Origin: Corynebacterium meitnerae
Lineage (GTDB): Bacteria; Actinomycetota; Actinomycetes; Mycobacteriales; Mycobacteriaceae
Assembly: GCF_027570075.1 (NCBI RefSeq)
Contig: NZ_JAKMUS010000004.1
Location: 62,001 to 126,000, forward strand
Reading direction: 5' to 3'
Length of the DNA stretch: 64,000 nucleotides
Position numbers and translations under genes: made by a program. This document shows, one piece after another, positions 8,093 through 17,299 of the stretch. Each line of letters starts with the position of its first letter. The stretch's first letter is position 1. Below the pieces are notes generated by a model. The model had not been told where the DNA came from. It was given only the letters and a program-made list of their open reading frames with translations, and made no database searches.

Positions 8093-8734
8093 ATGAACGG
8101 AAAACGTGGATCGACCGGAGAACCCCTCTCCGGAGGGGAAGCCGGGAACGCGGGCCCAGACGGGACGGGTGACGGGCGGTTGGTGCACGTCGCACCGGTC
8201 GCAGCGGGTGGCCGACCATCCACCCGCGACATGCTCGTCGCCGCCGCGATCGGCGTCGCGGGGTCTCTCATCGTCGTGCCCCTGACTTACCTGCAGGTGT
8301 TCGCTGGCATCGCCCACGTTTATCTCGTCGCGGCGACGCTCGGGTTGTGGTTCCTGCCGTGCGTTGTTCCCCTCATCGTCGTCCGCAAGCCTGGCGCGAG
8401 CCTTATCGCGTGCCTTGCCATGGGCGTCGTGTCCGCAGCGACCACCCCGTTCGGCGTCGCCGCAATCGGGGCGCTGATTATGGAAGGATTACTCATCGAG
8501 CTTCCGTTCATGATCACCCTGTACCGGCGGTGGACGCGTCCCCAGTTCGTAGCATCGGCGATATTGTTCTCCGCGCTGATGGGAACGATGGCCCCGCGCG
8601 CAGTCGGCGTCGACTCGCCGACCACGCCCATGACCCTGATCAGCTTCGCCGTAGCCTTGGCATCGAGCCTGGTGTTTTTGGTCCTGGGCTTTGCCGTCGC
8701 AAAGGGGCTTCGCAGCCGCGGGGTCACCCGGTGA
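8093..8734 (+). CDS. Putative ECF transporter S component (MptD-like)
   Basis: This 213-residue protein has a hydrophilic N-terminus of about 45 residues followed by five to six hydrophobic helices. The layout is that of a substrate-binding S component of an energy-coupling-factor importer, resembling the MptD family. The ATG at 8093 is preferred over an in-frame TTG at 8060 because a GAGGC stretch lies about nine bases upstream. Its TGA overlaps the GTG of the next gene (GTGA), which encodes both ATPases and the T subunit, so the two genes make a complete ECF importer. The upstream DtxR-type site points to an iron-related substrate. In Mycobacterium avium subsp. paratuberculosis the mpt locus has a similar gene set. 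Confidence 0.75.
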   Translation: MNGKRGSTGEPLSGGEAGNAGPDGTGDGRLVHVAPVAAGGRPSTRDMLVAAAIGVAGSLIVVPLTYLQVFAGIAHVYLVAATLGLWFLPCVVPLIVVRKPGASLIACLAMGVVSAATTPFGVAAIGALIMEGLLIELPFMITLYRRWTRPQFVASAILFSALMGTMAPRAVGVDSPTTPMTLISFAVALASSLVFLVLGFAVAKGLRSRGVTR

Positions 8735-11043
8735 CCGGCGGAGCACCCGCGTGCGCCGGTGCGACACGCGGGACGGCCCCGGCCCGGTTACGGGTTAGTG
8801 GTGCGGGCGTGCGGCACGCCGATGGGCGATGGGCACCCGACATGGTGGATCTCTCCTTCGATTTCGGCACGATTAACGCCATCACGGGACCCGTGGGATG
8901 CGGAAAGACGAGCCTGGCCCACCTTATCGCTGGACTGATTCCCTCGCACATCCCCATCGACCATGCCGGATTCGTGCACATCGTCGATGCCGACGGCACC
9001 GAACGCCCCGTGGACGGGGACCGGGTCACCTTCGTCGGGCAAGACCCGGCGACGCAGGTGCTCACGCTCCGAGTCGTCGATGACGTGGCCATGGCCCTCG
9101 AGTTTTCCCTCGTGGAAGCCAGTATCGTCGCCAAGCGATCAGCCGAGGCTCTATCGGAGCTCGGGCTGTCAGAGCTCGCGGAGAAGGATCCGTGGGCTTT
9201 GTCGGGCGGGCAACGCCAGCGGATGGCCATCGCCGGTGCGGTGGCCAGGGCGCCGGAGGTCATGATCTTCGACGAGCCCGCGGCCCACGTCGACGAGGAC
9301 GGTCGCCGGTCGCTGTTCGCCGCCATCCGTGATTTGCGGGCCCCGGGGCGCGTCATCCTGCTCATCGAGCACGACCTCCGCCCGTTCGACGGGTGGGTCG
9401 ACACGGTGACGATTCTCGATGCGGACGGGAGCGTCGCCGCCCACGGAGCGCCGGATGGCATCGCGGTGAAGGGCATTGCGACGTCTGCCGCGACCGCCGG
9501 AACGCCGGACGCCAGTACGCCGGGCACGGGGGCGCCGGACCGTCCCGATCCGGAATCAGAGGCGGATGCCGTTCCACTGCTGGCCTTGACCGGAACCCAC
9601 GTGGCCCGAGGCGGGGAGAGGATCCTGAACGGGGCCGATCTGACACTGGAACGGGGCGAGATTCATGCCCTAGTCGGCACCAACGGAGCTGGTAAGTCCA
9701 CCTTGCTGGCGGTGCTGTCGGGCCAGATGAAGGCGGGAGCGGACATCCGAATTGACGGCGAGCCAGCCCGGCACGCCCCCGACGCCTTCGCGTCGTGGGC
9801 GTTCCAGAACCCCGAGCACCAGTTCACCCGCGCGACCGTCGCCGCGGAAATCGACTCCGCGCTGGCCGGCACGGACCCGCACGGGCCACTCGGCACCGAT
9901 GAGCTGCGGAAACTGCGGGAAGCCCTGTGCCCCCGGGCACTTGACCCCGTCTCGCCGTTCGTCCTGTCGGGCGGACAGAAAAGACGGTTGGGCATCTTCC
10001 TGGCGGTGGCGGCCAATCGCCGTTTGCTGCTTCTCGACGAGCCGTTGGCGCACCTGGATTCGCCGAGCTCGCGCATCGTGCTGGATGCGCTGGCGGAATA
10101 CGCCGGGGCCGGCGGAACCGTTGTGTTCACGTGCCACGACCGCCGTGTCGCGCGAACGTGGGCGGATCGGGCGAGCATCGTCGCCGAAGGGAAGGTCGCC
10201 TGGTCCGGTCCCGCGGCCGCCGTGCCGGCTGCCCCGGAGTCGTCCCGGCGGGATCGCGCACTGCCCGCCGCCGGCGCACGGACGTCCGGGGACGAAAGCC
10301 CCTGGACCGGTGAATCCGACGCTCGGAGGCGCGCGGGGTTGAACGCCATCACGATCGTCGCGGCGGTGATGCTCGTCCTCGTCGCCGGGCTGCTCTCCGG
10401 CGGAGACGCCGTTCTCGCGCTGACGGGGGGCGCGTTCCTCGCACTCGCTGCGATCGCGGAACGCGACGTTCGGGCGACGGCGGGGAAGGTCCTTCTCGTC
10501 CTGTTAATCGGGGTGTTCTTCGGCCTGCTCGGGTGGCGCTCCGAGTTCTACGGAGGTGGGGATCCGGCGGGGGCCGTCCGCCACGGCATCCATCACGGAC
10601 TGCTGCTGACGGCCGTGTTCGCGGGGACGGTCCTGGTCTCCGCGTGCATGCGCGTCGAGGAGCTTTTCGACGCCATGGTGCAACGCCTCCGGGTGCCCTA
10701 CACATGGTGCACCATAGCGATTGCCGGGGTGAGCATCGCGGCGTTCCTGCGCAGCGAAATCCCCCAGCTGACATGGGCGATTAGATTGCGCTCGATGCGA
10801 CCGGAGCAGTCTTTCCGCTCCGGTTTCATTCGCGCGACGACGCCCGCGCGCATCGCCTTTCCCTTGTTCGTTAGCGCCGTGCGCTGCGCCGAAAAGCTGT
10901 CCCTGACCCTGGCGATGCGCAACTTCGGCCGCCATCCGCGGCGCACCTTCCGCACCAATCACCCCTGGCGAGTGCGTGACGGGTTCGTGGCCGCAGCGTC
11001 CGCCGCGGCCTTCGTCGCCGCCCTGGTGTCCGCAGTGACTTGA
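8731..11043 (+). CDS. ECF transporter EcfA-EcfA'-EcfT triple fusion
   Basis: This 770-residue protein fuses two ATPases and a membrane subunit. ATPase 1 has Walker A GPVGCGKTS near residue 53, signature LSGGQRQR near 156 and Walker B MIFDEP near 178. ATPase 2 has Walker A GTNGAGKST near 316, signature LSGGQKRR near 412 and LLLDEP near 433. Residues from about 535 form the EcfT part, with several hydrophobic helices and a cytoplasmic coupling region containing the TWAIRLRSMRP segment. The GTG at 8731 was chosen because it overlaps the stop of the S-component gene; the long upstream extension of this frame is antisense-type shadow. With the S component it should form a complete importer in the cytoplasmic membrane. 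Confidence 0.88.
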   Translation: MTGGAPACAGATRGTAPARLRVSGAGVRHADGRWAPDMVDLSFDFGTINAITGPVGCGKTSLAHLIAGLIPSHIPIDHAGFVHIVDADGTERPVDGDRVTFVGQDPATQVLTLRVVDDVAMALEFSLVEASIVAKRSAEALSELGLSELAEKDPWALSGGQRQRMAIAGAVARAPEVMIFDEPAAHVDEDGRRSLFAAIRDLRAPGRVILLIEHDLRPFDGWVDTVTILDADGSVAAHGAPDGIAVKGIATSAATAGTPDASTPGTGAPDRPDPESEADAVPLLALTGTHVARGGERILNGADLTLERGEIHALVGTNGAGKSTLLAVLSGQMKAGADIRIDGEPARHAPDAFASWAFQNPEHQFTRATVAAEIDSALAGTDPHGPLGTDELRKLREALCPRALDPVSPFVLSGGQKRRLGIFLAVAANRRLLLLDEPLAHLDSPSSRIVLDALAEYAGAGGTVVFTCHDRRVARTWADRASIVAEGKVAWSGPAAAVPAAPESSRRDRALPAAGARTSGDESPWTGESDARRRAGLNAITIVAAVMLVLVAGLLSGGDAVLALTGGAFLALAAIAERDVRATAGKVLLVLLIGVFFGLLGWRSEFYGGGDPAGAVRHGIHHGLLLTAVFAGTVLVSACMRVEELFDAMVQRLRVPYTWCTIAIAGVSIAAFLRSEIPQLTWAIRLRSMRPEQSFRSGFIRATTPARIAFPLFVSAVRCAEKLSLTLAMRNFGRHPRRTFRTNHPWRVRDGFVAAASAAAFVAALVSAVT

Positions 11044-11218
11044 CGGGCACCCGGAACCGGCGGGTCCCCGGGCCCGCGAGCGTTTCCGAGCTTGTGCGGA
11101 GACGCGCCCCACCCAGTTGTTTCACCCTTTCAACCCTTCAGACACATCCTCCGGGTCACGCCATGCGGGCCCGGTCCGCCCGGCACCGGCATGGCGCCGA
11201 CAACCGAAAGAGGTACCA

Positions 11219-12315
11219 ATGAACACGATCCGGACCATCAGCGACGTGCTTCGGGACAAGGCCGATGAGACGAAAAAGGGGATCACCTTCGTCAAGAATC
11301 GGCGGGACGTCTTCGTCCCGTATGGCCAGGTCCATGCGGAGGCGGTGGCGGCTGCGACTCGGTTGGCCGAAGCCCGCATCGGCCCCGGCGATCGCGTGAT
11401 CTTCCAGGTTTCGGAGAACCGCGGGCTCATCCGGGCGTTCTGGGGCTGCGTCTTCGCCGGCGCGGTTCCGGCGCTTGCGCCGCCGGTGTCAGGCCCGGTT
11501 GACGTCTACAGGGTGCGGACGCTCTCGGACATGATGCCCGGGGCCCCGATTCTGGTCGACGAACGCAGTCACACGCTGCTCACCGGCGCAAACGGTGCCG
11601 TGGTCGTGGGCGAGGACCGGCTGCTCGACGTGTCCATCGTCAATGACGCTGCCGTGGAACCGGGTGCGGCGATGCCGGGTGATGCTGAATCGGACTTCTC
11701 TCAGGCGGGGGAGGTGGATTCCGGGGATGGCGCCGGGATGGTCCCCGCGTTCCCGGTGCGAGGTGGGACGGCCGGCGAAGCCCTTATCCAGTTTTCGTCC
11801 GGCTCCACGGGATCGCCAAAGGGCGTCATCGTAACCAACGAGTCCGTGCTGAACGGTCTGCGCGCGACGATCCCACGCCACGCGCACCGGTACGAGAACA
11901 AGATGCTCACGTGGCTACCTTTGACCCACAACCTTTCGCTGATTGGCTTCCACGTCTACGCCCTTTTTCGTGGGTACGACCAGGTGTTGCTGCCGGTTTC
12001 CGAGGTGGTCGCCGATCCCCCGAGGTGGTTCGAGGCCGTGACCAGGCACCGGCCGAGACAACCGTCGTCCGGGCGACTGGCCCGGGTTCCTACAAAATGA
12101 CCGCGGCGATTGCTGCCGCCACCGTTGTGGCGGTCGCGGGGAAGCCGGTCGCGCCGGGGTGCCGGGATCTCGTCGGCCACCCCCGGCTCCTCGAACCGGT
12201 CCTCGCCTTCGCCCGCGATGCGGGCATCCATATCGAGGTGCCGCATGACAACCCGACCACGGGGCCGCTGCCGACAGCGGCCCACTGCGATACCAAAGAA
12301 AAGGGGAAACGATGA
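11219..12315 (+). pseudogene. Broken fusion: truncated AMP-dependent acyl ligase joined to a dehydrogenase-like tail
   Basis: From the ATG at 11219 (GAAAGAGG upstream) the frame encodes the N-terminal half of an adenylating ligase of the fatty-acyl-AMP ligase/NRPS type. The phosphate-binding loop is FSSGSTGSPKGV, near residue 193, followed by MLTWLPLTHNLSLIGFH. Similarity stops near 12040, before the ligase's ATP-binding and C-terminal domains. In another frame, about 12060-12315 reads ATGPGSYKMTAAIAAATVV and VGHPRLLEPVLAFARDAGI. This resembles the C-terminus of saccharopine-dehydrogenase-type oxidoreductases and ends with a TGA overlapping the next ATG. The simplest reading is a deletion joining two former biosynthetic genes. 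The tail assignment is tentative. Confidence 0.65.
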
Positions 12316-13331
12316 CGGATCAAGCTGAACGAGGTGCGGCGATCGTCGTCCGCGACCTCACGAAGAGCTACCCGATTGCGGGCAAAGCGGGCACCCCGCC
12401 CGAAGGCGGGCGCAAGGGAAAGCGCGGCGCCCGGATGCGCAAGCATGTGCTCGACGGCGTGAGTTTTACCGTGCCCGCCGGGGCGATCGTATCGTTCCTC
12501 GGCCACAACGGTGCAGGCAAGACCACCCTCATCCGAATCCTGTCGACGCTCATCACCGCCGACTCCGGCGAGGTGAGCATCTTCTCGCGCGATGTGAAAG
12601 AGGACCCGGCGGGCGTGCGCGCTGACATTGCCACCACCGGCCAATTCGCGGCGATCGACGAGAACCTCACCGGCCGGGAGAACCTGGAGTTCTTCGGGCG
12701 GCTGCGCGGACTCGACCGCGCCGCCGCGGCCGCCCGCGCGACGGAACTGCTCGCGCAATTCTCGCTCGCAGACAGTGCCTCGACGCTGGCGTCGGCCTAT
12801 TCGGGTGGCATGCGGCGCCGCCTCGACATCGCCGCGTCGCTGTGCGTCGTGCCCAGGCTGCTGTTCCTCGACGAACCCACGACGGGGCTGGACCCGGTTA
12901 GCCGCGAAGAGCTGTGGGGCTTCATCCGGCAGCTGCGGGACGACGGAATGACCCTGGTGCTGACCACCCAGTACCTGGAAGAGGCGGAGGCGCTGGCCGA
13001 CCACGTCCATCTGCTCAAGGATCGTCGCATCGTCGCCAGCGGAACGCCGGAGGAATTGCGCCGCGACTTCGGGTCGCACGTGCTCCGAGTGTCCTTTGCC
13101 ACTACCGCCGAGGCGGAGGCGTTCGCCCGCTGCCTCGGAGGAACGTGCCTGGACGGCGCCCGCGTCGCGGGGAAGTCGGTGTCCCTCGACGTCGACCCCG
13201 GACCGCGGGTCCTCGAGGCGGTGGCGCAGGCGATGGAGGCCTCGGAAGCGTTGCCGGATTCGCTGAGCGTGTCGCCGCCCACCCTCAACGAGGTATTCAT
13301 ATCGATGAACGCAGGGGGTGCGGCGCGATGA
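12312..13331 (+). CDS. ABC-2 exporter ATPase, DrrA-like
   Basis: This 339-residue stand-alone ATPase has Walker A GHNGAGKTT near residue 64, a Gln loop in TGQFAAIDENLTG, signature YSGGMRRRLDIA near 163 and Walker B LLFLDEPTTGLDP near 184. A C-terminal extension is typical of DrrA-type subunits of daunorubicin-like exporters. A 30-residue basic, Gly-rich insertion follows the first strand (residues 25-45). The ATG overlaps the preceding TGA. The two following genes encode the paired ABC-2 permeases, so the three make one exporter; in this setting a siderophore or lipid-like cargo is plausible. Confidence 0.88.
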   Translation: MTDQAERGAAIVVRDLTKSYPIAGKAGTPPEGGRKGKRGARMRKHVLDGVSFTVPAGAIVSFLGHNGAGKTTLIRILSTLITADSGEVSIFSRDVKEDPAGVRADIATTGQFAAIDENLTGRENLEFFGRLRGLDRAAAAARATELLAQFSLADSASTLASAYSGGMRRRLDIAASLCVVPRLLFLDEPTTGLDPVSREELWGFIRQLRDDGMTLVLTTQYLEEAEALADHVHLLKDRRIVASGTPEELRRDFGSHVLRVSFATTAEAEAFARCLGGTCLDGARVAGKSVSLDVDPGPRVLEAVAQAMEASEALPDSLSVSPPTLNEVFISMNAGGAAR

Positions 13332-14080
13332 GTGCGACGTCGGTCGCGGCGTTTCTCCGTCGGGATCTGCTGCTGTTGCGACGCAACACCGCGTCGCTGA
13401 TTTCCATGTTCGTAGTTCCGCCCCTCTTTCTGCTGTGCCTGTACGCGGTGTTTGGGTACTCGGCGGGGCAATCCGGCTTCGGGTACCTGCGTTTCGTGCT
13501 CGGCGGCTGCCTGTTCCAGGCGGCGATGTTCACCGCCGCGGCGTCGGCGATGGCGGTGGGACAGGACGTCGAATCCGGGCTCGTTGACCGCGTGCGCGTG
13601 TTGCCCGGGGCCACAGGCGGCTATGTCGCCGGCAGGCTCGTCACCGATGTGCTGCGGATGTCCGCGTCGATCGCGGCGCTGCTGGTCGTCGCGTGGGCCT
13701 GCGGCCTCGACATGGCTGTCGGTGACGTCGCGTGGACTGTCCTGTGGTCGCTGCTCGCCGCGGCGGTCCTGTCCCTGGTCACGGACGGGGTGATCCTGAT
13801 GGTGCCCGCCCCGGTGTCGACGGCCTCATCGATCCAGGCGCTGGAAATGCTGCTGCTCATGTTCTCCACTGCGTTCATTCCGGCGACCGCTTTGGACGGC
13901 TCCCTGCGCGACGTCGTACGTCACATGCCGTTTTCGCCGATCATCGAGGTGATCAGGGCGGCGTCCCCGGATGCCTTCCCGGATAGTGCCGGGGAAGAGG
14001 CAGCCCTGTGGCTCGGTGTCGCGGCGGTCGCCGGAATCGTCCTGTTCATCCGCCGGTTCACCTCGAGGAGCGAATCATGA
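13328..14080 (+). CDS. ABC-2 type permease subunit (first)
   Basis: The 250-residue protein has six predicted membrane helices and the ABC-2 signature arrangement, with a cytoplasmic N-terminus FLRRDLLLLRRN leading into the first helix. The region VGQDVESGLVDRVRVLPGA corresponds to the coupling helix that meets the ATPase. The start overlaps the ATPase stop as ATGA, and the end overlaps the second permease by four bases. It should form a heterodimeric channel with the product of 14077-14814. Confidence 0.85.
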   Translation: MSATSVAAFLRRDLLLLRRNTASLISMFVVPPLFLLCLYAVFGYSAGQSGFGYLRFVLGGCLFQAAMFTAAASAMAVGQDVESGLVDRVRVLPGATGGYVAGRLVTDVLRMSASIAALLVVAWACGLDMAVGDVAWTVLWSLLAAAVLSLVTDGVILMVPAPVSTASSIQALEMLLLMFSTAFIPATALDGSLRDVVRHMPFSPIIEVIRAASPDAFPDSAGEEAALWLGVAAVAGIVLFIRRFTSRSES

Positions 14081-14814
14081 TCGGCCCCATCTTCGTGCAT
14101 CTGCGGCGCATTGCCCACATTTGGCTGCGGCGCCCCGACTTCTGGTTCATGACGTTCATTGCTCCGCTCGTGTACCTGTTCATCGTCAACCGCATGTTCG
14201 GTGGCCTGGTCAGGCAGCTCACCGGAGAGTTCGAACTCCCGAACGCGGTCATCCTGGTCGTGACGACGTGGGCGTTCATCTTGGCCATCACGGGATCGTC
14301 CACTGTGTTCGTTGAACGCAGCAATGGCCTCCACGAGCGGTTGATCACCATGCCGGCGCCGTACGCGGCCGTGCCGGCCGCACGGATCATCGCCGAGTTC
14401 ATCCGGATCATGGCGATGTCGGTCGTCGTCGCGGCGGTGGCCGCCTTGCTTTCCGACAGCCCCCCTGAGGCGTCCTGGTGGTGGAGGATCGCGGTGACCG
14501 GCGCGATGGTTGCCGCGGCGGCCGCATGCACCGGCACGTACATCGCGTTCTCCATCACCAGCCCCCAGGGCTCCGTGGCCCTCATCCCGTTAATCATCGT
14601 TGCGATGTTCGTCAACACGGTGCTCATGCCCGCCGACCACTTCCGTCCTCTCCTGCGCGGAATCGCCGGGCACACCCCCGTATCCGCGGCCGGCGAGGCC
14701 GTCAACGGCACCGGGGCTGCGGGTCTGGTGGTCTGCGCGGCCTGGTTCTTAGGCATCGCCGTGCTCGCGGCGTGGGGCATCGCCGTGAAAACGAGGCCGG
14801 GGGAGTCTGCATGA
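14077..14814 (+). CDS. ABC-2 type permease subunit (second)
   Basis: This 245-residue protein repeats the layout of the first permease: a short cytoplasmic start, six hydrophobic helices and a coupling segment ERSNGLHERLITMPAPY after helix 2. The ATG overlaps the first permease's stop (ATGA). Two different permease subunits with one ATPase gene is the usual design for DrrAB-C type exporters. No substrate-specific feature is visible. Confidence 0.85.
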   Translation: MIGPIFVHLRRIAHIWLRRPDFWFMTFIAPLVYLFIVNRMFGGLVRQLTGEFELPNAVILVVTTWAFILAITGSSTVFVERSNGLHERLITMPAPYAAVPAARIIAEFIRIMAMSVVVAAVAALLSDSPPEASWWWRIAVTGAMVAAAAACTGTYIAFSITSPQGSVALIPLIIVAMFVNTVLMPADHFRPLLRGIAGHTPVSAAGEAVNGTGAAGLVVCAAWFLGIAVLAAWGIAVKTRPGESA

Positions 14815-15524
14815 CGGGCACGTCCACGGGGGCATCGCCGCCGACGACGGCCCGCGAACCCGAGCACCTAACCCGAAACCGCCGCGTGGACGCGGCCCAC
14901 ACACCCCGGAGACAGAACCAGATGAAGTCGATTGCCCAGATTGTCCAGAACAACCGCAGACTCCTCGCGGCCTACGAGGACAAGGTCCAGCCGAGGTTCC
15001 TCCGCCGCTATGCGCGTGAACCGATGGACGCCGCCGCCGTATATCGGAAGCTCCGTGCGCTGGATCCCGGGCCGGATGCGCCGGCCCGGGTTCTCGACCT
15101 CGGTTGCGGAACCGGGTGGCTCGCCCGCGAACGCGCCGCCGTCGACGGGCTCGGGGCCCGGACGGAATTCCACGTCGCCGACGTCCTCGCGCCGCTCGCG
15201 GGAGAGCCCGGCAGGACCGATGAAATCTGGGTGTGCGGCGCGCTCCACCAAATGAAGGATGCGGGTGCCGCGCTCGACAGGGTCGCCGGGCTGCTCGCCG
15301 ACGGCGGCATCGCTTACGTGCAGACGTTCGCCGAGGATCCCGACGTGAACGAGCGGGTCGACATGGCCGTCATGGCGAAGATGGGCCACCGGGTGTTCCG
15401 GGGCAGCGAGCTCGAGGACCTCGCCGAAGCCAACGAGTTGAAGTTGGGCGGAGCCTCACACGTCGGCATGGTGTACTTCCGCACTCTCACGAAGAAAAGC
15501 GCGATCGGGGAGGCGGGCAAGTGA
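14811..15524 (+). CDS. Class I SAM-dependent methyltransferase
   Basis: This 237-residue protein carries the SAM-binding motif I VLDLGCGTGW near residue 100, followed by an acidic strand end (FHVADVLAP) and a motif-IV-like EIWVCGALHQM segment. It lacks membrane segments. The ATG at 14811 overlaps the permease stop; an in-frame ATG at 14922 with GGAGA upstream would give a 200-residue protein starting MKSIAQIVQNN and may be the real start, since the first 37 residues are low-complexity. The methyl acceptor is unknown. Its place inside the transport operon suggests it modifies the exported or imported small molecule. Confidence 0.8.
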   Translation: MTGTSTGASPPTTAREPEHLTRNRRVDAAHTPRRQNQMKSIAQIVQNNRRLLAAYEDKVQPRFLRRYAREPMDAAAVYRKLRALDPGPDAPARVLDLGCGTGWLARERAAVDGLGARTEFHVADVLAPLAGEPGRTDEIWVCGALHQMKDAGAALDRVAGLLADGGIAYVQTFAEDPDVNERVDMAVMAKMGHRVFRGSELEDLAEANELKLGGASHVGMVYFRTLTKKSAIGEAGK

Positions 15525-17299
15525 GCGCCGTGGACGGGACCGTAGGCCCGTGGTCGCTGCTCGCCCCGATTCGGACCCGGATGCGTGCGGTGGTCGCGTT
15601 ATCCGTCCTGTCGTCGGTGGCTACCGTCGCTTCGCTGGTCGGCATCATCGACATCGCGATGACGTACCCGGAGGCTCCGGAGCATCGGACGTGGTTGGCC
15701 GTGGCTGTCATCGTCGTCGCCGCAACGGTGCGCATGGCCGCGGACGGCGCCGCCGGCATGCTCTCGCACCGGGCGGATAATGACCTGCAGCTCCACCTCC
15801 GGCGCCGACTGGTCGCCCAAATCCGGAAGTTGCCGCTGGGCTGGCTGGACGCCCGGCGCTCGTCGGGAATCATCGAGTCGGTTGAGAAGGACGTCGCGGC
15901 TGTCCACCAGCTCATGGGCCACACCGTCGGTGAGACCGTGGTGGCGGTGCTGGTTCCCCTGCTTTCCCTCATCGCGCTCGTCGTGGTGGATTGGCGGATC
16001 GCGGTGGTGGCGGTCGTCCCGGTGCTGGTCACCTTCGCCTTGATGGGCGTGATGATTTCGTGCGGAGCTGGTCTTCAGCGCGACTACGAGCGAGCTTCCG
16101 AAGGAGTGACGGCCGCGGTCATTGAGTTGGTGCGCGGTATCCCGGTGATGAAGTCCTTCGGACGCGCTAACCAGGGCGCGGGTCGCTACGATGCCGCGGC
16201 GTTGTCGTTCGTCCGCGCGTGGTCCGCCTGGTCCCGGCAGTCGAACATTTATCTCGGGCTTATCGACGTGGTGACGTCCCCGACCACAGTTCTCGCAGTG
16301 GTGTGCGGGGCCGGCCTCGCTCTGAGGGACGCCGCGGGCGGCATACCGGAGGGTCTCGTCGCCGGGCTGGTTCTCAGCCTTGGACTCTCCGCGGCGATCG
16401 TGCGGGTGGCCATGAACTCCGAACCCATCATCGCGGGGATCGCCGCCCTGAAGTCCATCGCGGAGGTACTGAGCACGCCGCCGATCGCCGAGCCCGCCGA
16501 TCCGGTGCCCGCGCGCGGAGGCGCGCTCGAGGTCCGGAACCTGGTCTTCTCCTACGGCGATGGGCCGCGGGTCCTCGACGGGATGTCCGCGACGTTCGAA
16601 CCAGGGACCCTCACTGCGCTAGTGGGGTCCTCCGGTTCCGGAAAGTCCACCGTCGCCCGGCTGTTGGCGCGTTTCCATGACCCCGTTGAAGGCTCGGTGC
16701 TGCTGGGCGGCGTCGATCTTCGCGACATCGCCGTGCGCGACGTGCACCGCTCGGTGTCGGTGGTGTTCCAAGATCCGCAGTTGTTCACGCTGCCGTTGCG
16801 GGAGAACATCCGGCTGGCCAGGAGAGACGCCACCGACGACGAAATCATGGCGGCCGCGAAGCTCGCGAACCTCGATGCGGTCATTGCGGCGCTGCCGAAG
16901 CGCCTGGATTCGGTGGTCAACGTCGACGTGACCTTTTCCGGTGGTGAGGCGCAGCGCGTAGCCATCGCGAGGTCGATCGTCACGGACGCGCCGGTGCTCA
17001 TCTTCGACGAGGCAACCGCTTACGCGGATCCGGCTTCCGAGGCCCTCATCCAGTCCGCAATCGAGCGTTTGGCCCGTTCGCGGACGGTGATTGTGATCGC
17101 GCACAGGTTGAGCACGATCCGCAACGCCGACCGCATCCTCGTTCTCGATGGGGGAGCGGTCGCGGAGGCGGGTACTCACGACGAGTTGCTCGCGAGCGGT
17201 GGCCGCTACCGGGATTTGTGGCGCGCGTTCACGCTCGACGACGAACCATCCGCCCCGCGGGGCGCTGAATCAGACGATGAAAAGGCGGGGAACCGATGA
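15521..17299 (+). CDS. IrtA-like ABC half-transporter (permease-ATPase)
   Basis: This 592-residue protein has six membrane helices in residues 20-300 and an ATPase domain. Walker A GSSGSGKST is near residue 369, the Q-loop is VFQDPQL, the signature reads FSGGEAQR (first Leu replaced by Phe) near 471 and Walker B is LIFDEA. The GTG at 15521 overlaps the methyltransferase TGA. The C-terminus overlaps the start of the second half-transporter. Such pairs with an exporter fold include IrtAB and YbtPQ, which import iron-siderophore complexes; the ECF genes and DtxR box upstream favour an iron role. Confidence 0.87.
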   Translation: MSAVDGTVGPWSLLAPIRTRMRAVVALSVLSSVATVASLVGIIDIAMTYPEAPEHRTWLAVAVIVVAATVRMAADGAAGMLSHRADNDLQLHLRRRLVAQIRKLPLGWLDARRSSGIIESVEKDVAAVHQLMGHTVGETVVAVLVPLLSLIALVVVDWRIAVVAVVPVLVTFALMGVMISCGAGLQRDYERASEGVTAAVIELVRGIPVMKSFGRANQGAGRYDAAALSFVRAWSAWSRQSNIYLGLIDVVTSPTTVLAVVCGAGLALRDAAGGIPEGLVAGLVLSLGLSAAIVRVAMNSEPIIAGIAALKSIAEVLSTPPIAEPADPVPARGGALEVRNLVFSYGDGPRVLDGMSATFEPGTLTALVGSSGSGKSTVARLLARFHDPVEGSVLLGGVDLRDIAVRDVHRSVSVVFQDPQLFTLPLRENIRLARRDATDDEIMAAAKLANLDAVIAALPKRLDSVVNVDVTFSGGEAQRVAIARSIVTDAPVLIFDEATAYADPASEALIQSAIERLARSRTVIVIAHRLSTIRNADRILVLDGGAVAEAGTHDELLASGGRYRDLWRAFTLDDEPSAPRGAESDDEKAGNR

